From: Chryseobacterium aquifrigidense
GTDB lineage: Bacteria; Bacteroidota; Bacteroidia; Flavobacteriales; Weeksellaceae
Reading direction: 5' to 3'
Length of the DNA stretch: 64,000 nt
Assembly: GCF_006716485.1 (NCBI RefSeq)
Contig: NZ_VFPD01000001.1
Coordinates: 3,206,008 to 3,270,007 of the forward strand
Below, in pieces: positions 63,717 through 64,000 of this stretch (positions are counted from its first letter, which is position 1; each line of letters starts with the position of its first letter). Both the position numbers and the translations under genes were made by a program. Under the pieces are notes generated by a model. It was given only the letters and a program-made list of their open reading frames with translations. It was not told the DNA's origin and did not search any database.

Positions 63717-63742
63717 CAAAATATTTTAAAAGGAAAGACTGA

Positions 63743-64000
63743 TTAAAAACCGGAAGGTCTGTTAATTGTTTTTGCAGAACCGTCATTTCCACCAAGATCA
63801 TCATTGATATCGTTTATATTTTGTTTTTCAATTAATCTTCTGTAGGCCATCAGATAAAGGTCAACAGTAAAGTTGTTATATACTCTTGATGGTGTAGTAG
63901 AGTTTGTGGCAATAATTCTGCTGTCAGTAAATCTTGCTCTTACGTGCCATGTTCCATTACTTTTGAAGGCAACAACATCAGGTGATCCCTGCTTGTTGTC
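63743..64000 (-). CDS. C-terminal part of an unrecognised gene, cut at the window edge
   Basis: The last 85 codons are visible, up to the TAA at 63743-63745. They encode a polar stretch with GTWHVRARFTDSRIIAT and LYLMAYRRLIEKQNINDIND, ending in an Asn/Asp/Gly-rich tail (GGNDGSAKTINRPSGF). No family is recognised. Its own terminator separates it from rplK, so the ribosomal operon does not follow nusG directly here. Confidence 0.7.
   Translation of the reverse strand, partial: DNKQGSPDVVAFKSNGTWHVRARFTDSRIIATNSTTPSRVYNNFTVDLYLMAYRRLIEKQNINDINDDLGGNDGSAKTINRPSGF

Overview
The window is chromosomal DNA of a Bacteroidota (Flavobacteriia) bacterium, most like Chryseobacterium or a close Weeksellaceae relative. 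The evidence is the low GC content, several proteins carrying type IX secretion (T9SS) sorting tails, SusC/FecA-type TonB receptors, two DUF4919 proteins, promoters of the Bacteroidota type (TTTG, about 19-20 nt, TAnnTTTG), absence of Shine-Dalgarno dependence, and ribosomal and RNA polymerase proteins with flavobacterial sequence. The genus is inferred from protein style, not from a search. No rRNA or tRNA gene was seen.

Layout. 1-9.9 kb (all + strand) is an accessory stretch of small secreted, membrane and lipoprotein genes of unknown role: a truncated kelch/T9SS protein, DUF4919, SUKH, a serine hydrolase, a tautomerase and a DinB-fold enzyme. It also holds three broken genes (frameshifts at 2.8-3.5 kb, a relic at 5.6 kb, a nonsense codon in a gene at 9.1-9.9 kb). 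9.9-10.2 kb is gene-free and packed with DnaA boxes, making it a candidate replication origin or DnaA-binding locus. 10.4-22 kb holds an alpha/beta hydrolase, a DUF2200 protein, an FMN riboswitch with ribB, a T9SS protein, outer membrane proteins, an MHS-type transporter, and an ECF sigma-factor operon with an ECF-like promoter. 22-33 kb is housekeeping and general metabolism: ABC exporter, Crp-type regulator, truA, lpxK, purine nucleoside phosphorylase, a thioredoxin-like protein, dinB and a cytoplasmic alpha-amylase. It ends in a hidden 55-residue cysteine-rich peptide gene with a double-Gly-like leader. 33-41 kb holds a carboxylesterase, a five-copy tandem repeat, two divergent regulator/oxidoreductase pairs (AraC/alcohol dehydrogenase and HxlR/NmrA-like), an NPP-type phosphodiesterase and a double GNAT protein.

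41-45 kb is a tightly packed five-gene operon: DUF5777-like barrel, c-type cytochrome lipoprotein, YceI-like protein, ankyrin protein, and a DOMON-like T9SS protein. It lies downstream of a Crp/Fnr regulator and looks like an envelope redox system without an assigned function. 45-51 kb is a second packed operon: a giant Asp-box propeller T9SS protein, a lipoprotein, an unknown membrane-anchored protein and a TonB receptor. 51-63.5 kb is the rplKAJL and rpoBC-DUF3467 block on the - strand. It is unusual because rplL and rpoB are separated by about 1.3 kb containing a decayed secreted-protein gene that keeps its promoter and terminator. The right edge cuts another - strand gene.

The best candidates for something undescribed are the DnaA-box cluster at 9.9 kb, the Cys-rich peptide at 32.7 kb, and the DOMON/cytochrome/YceI/ankyrin/barrel operon at 41-44 kb.
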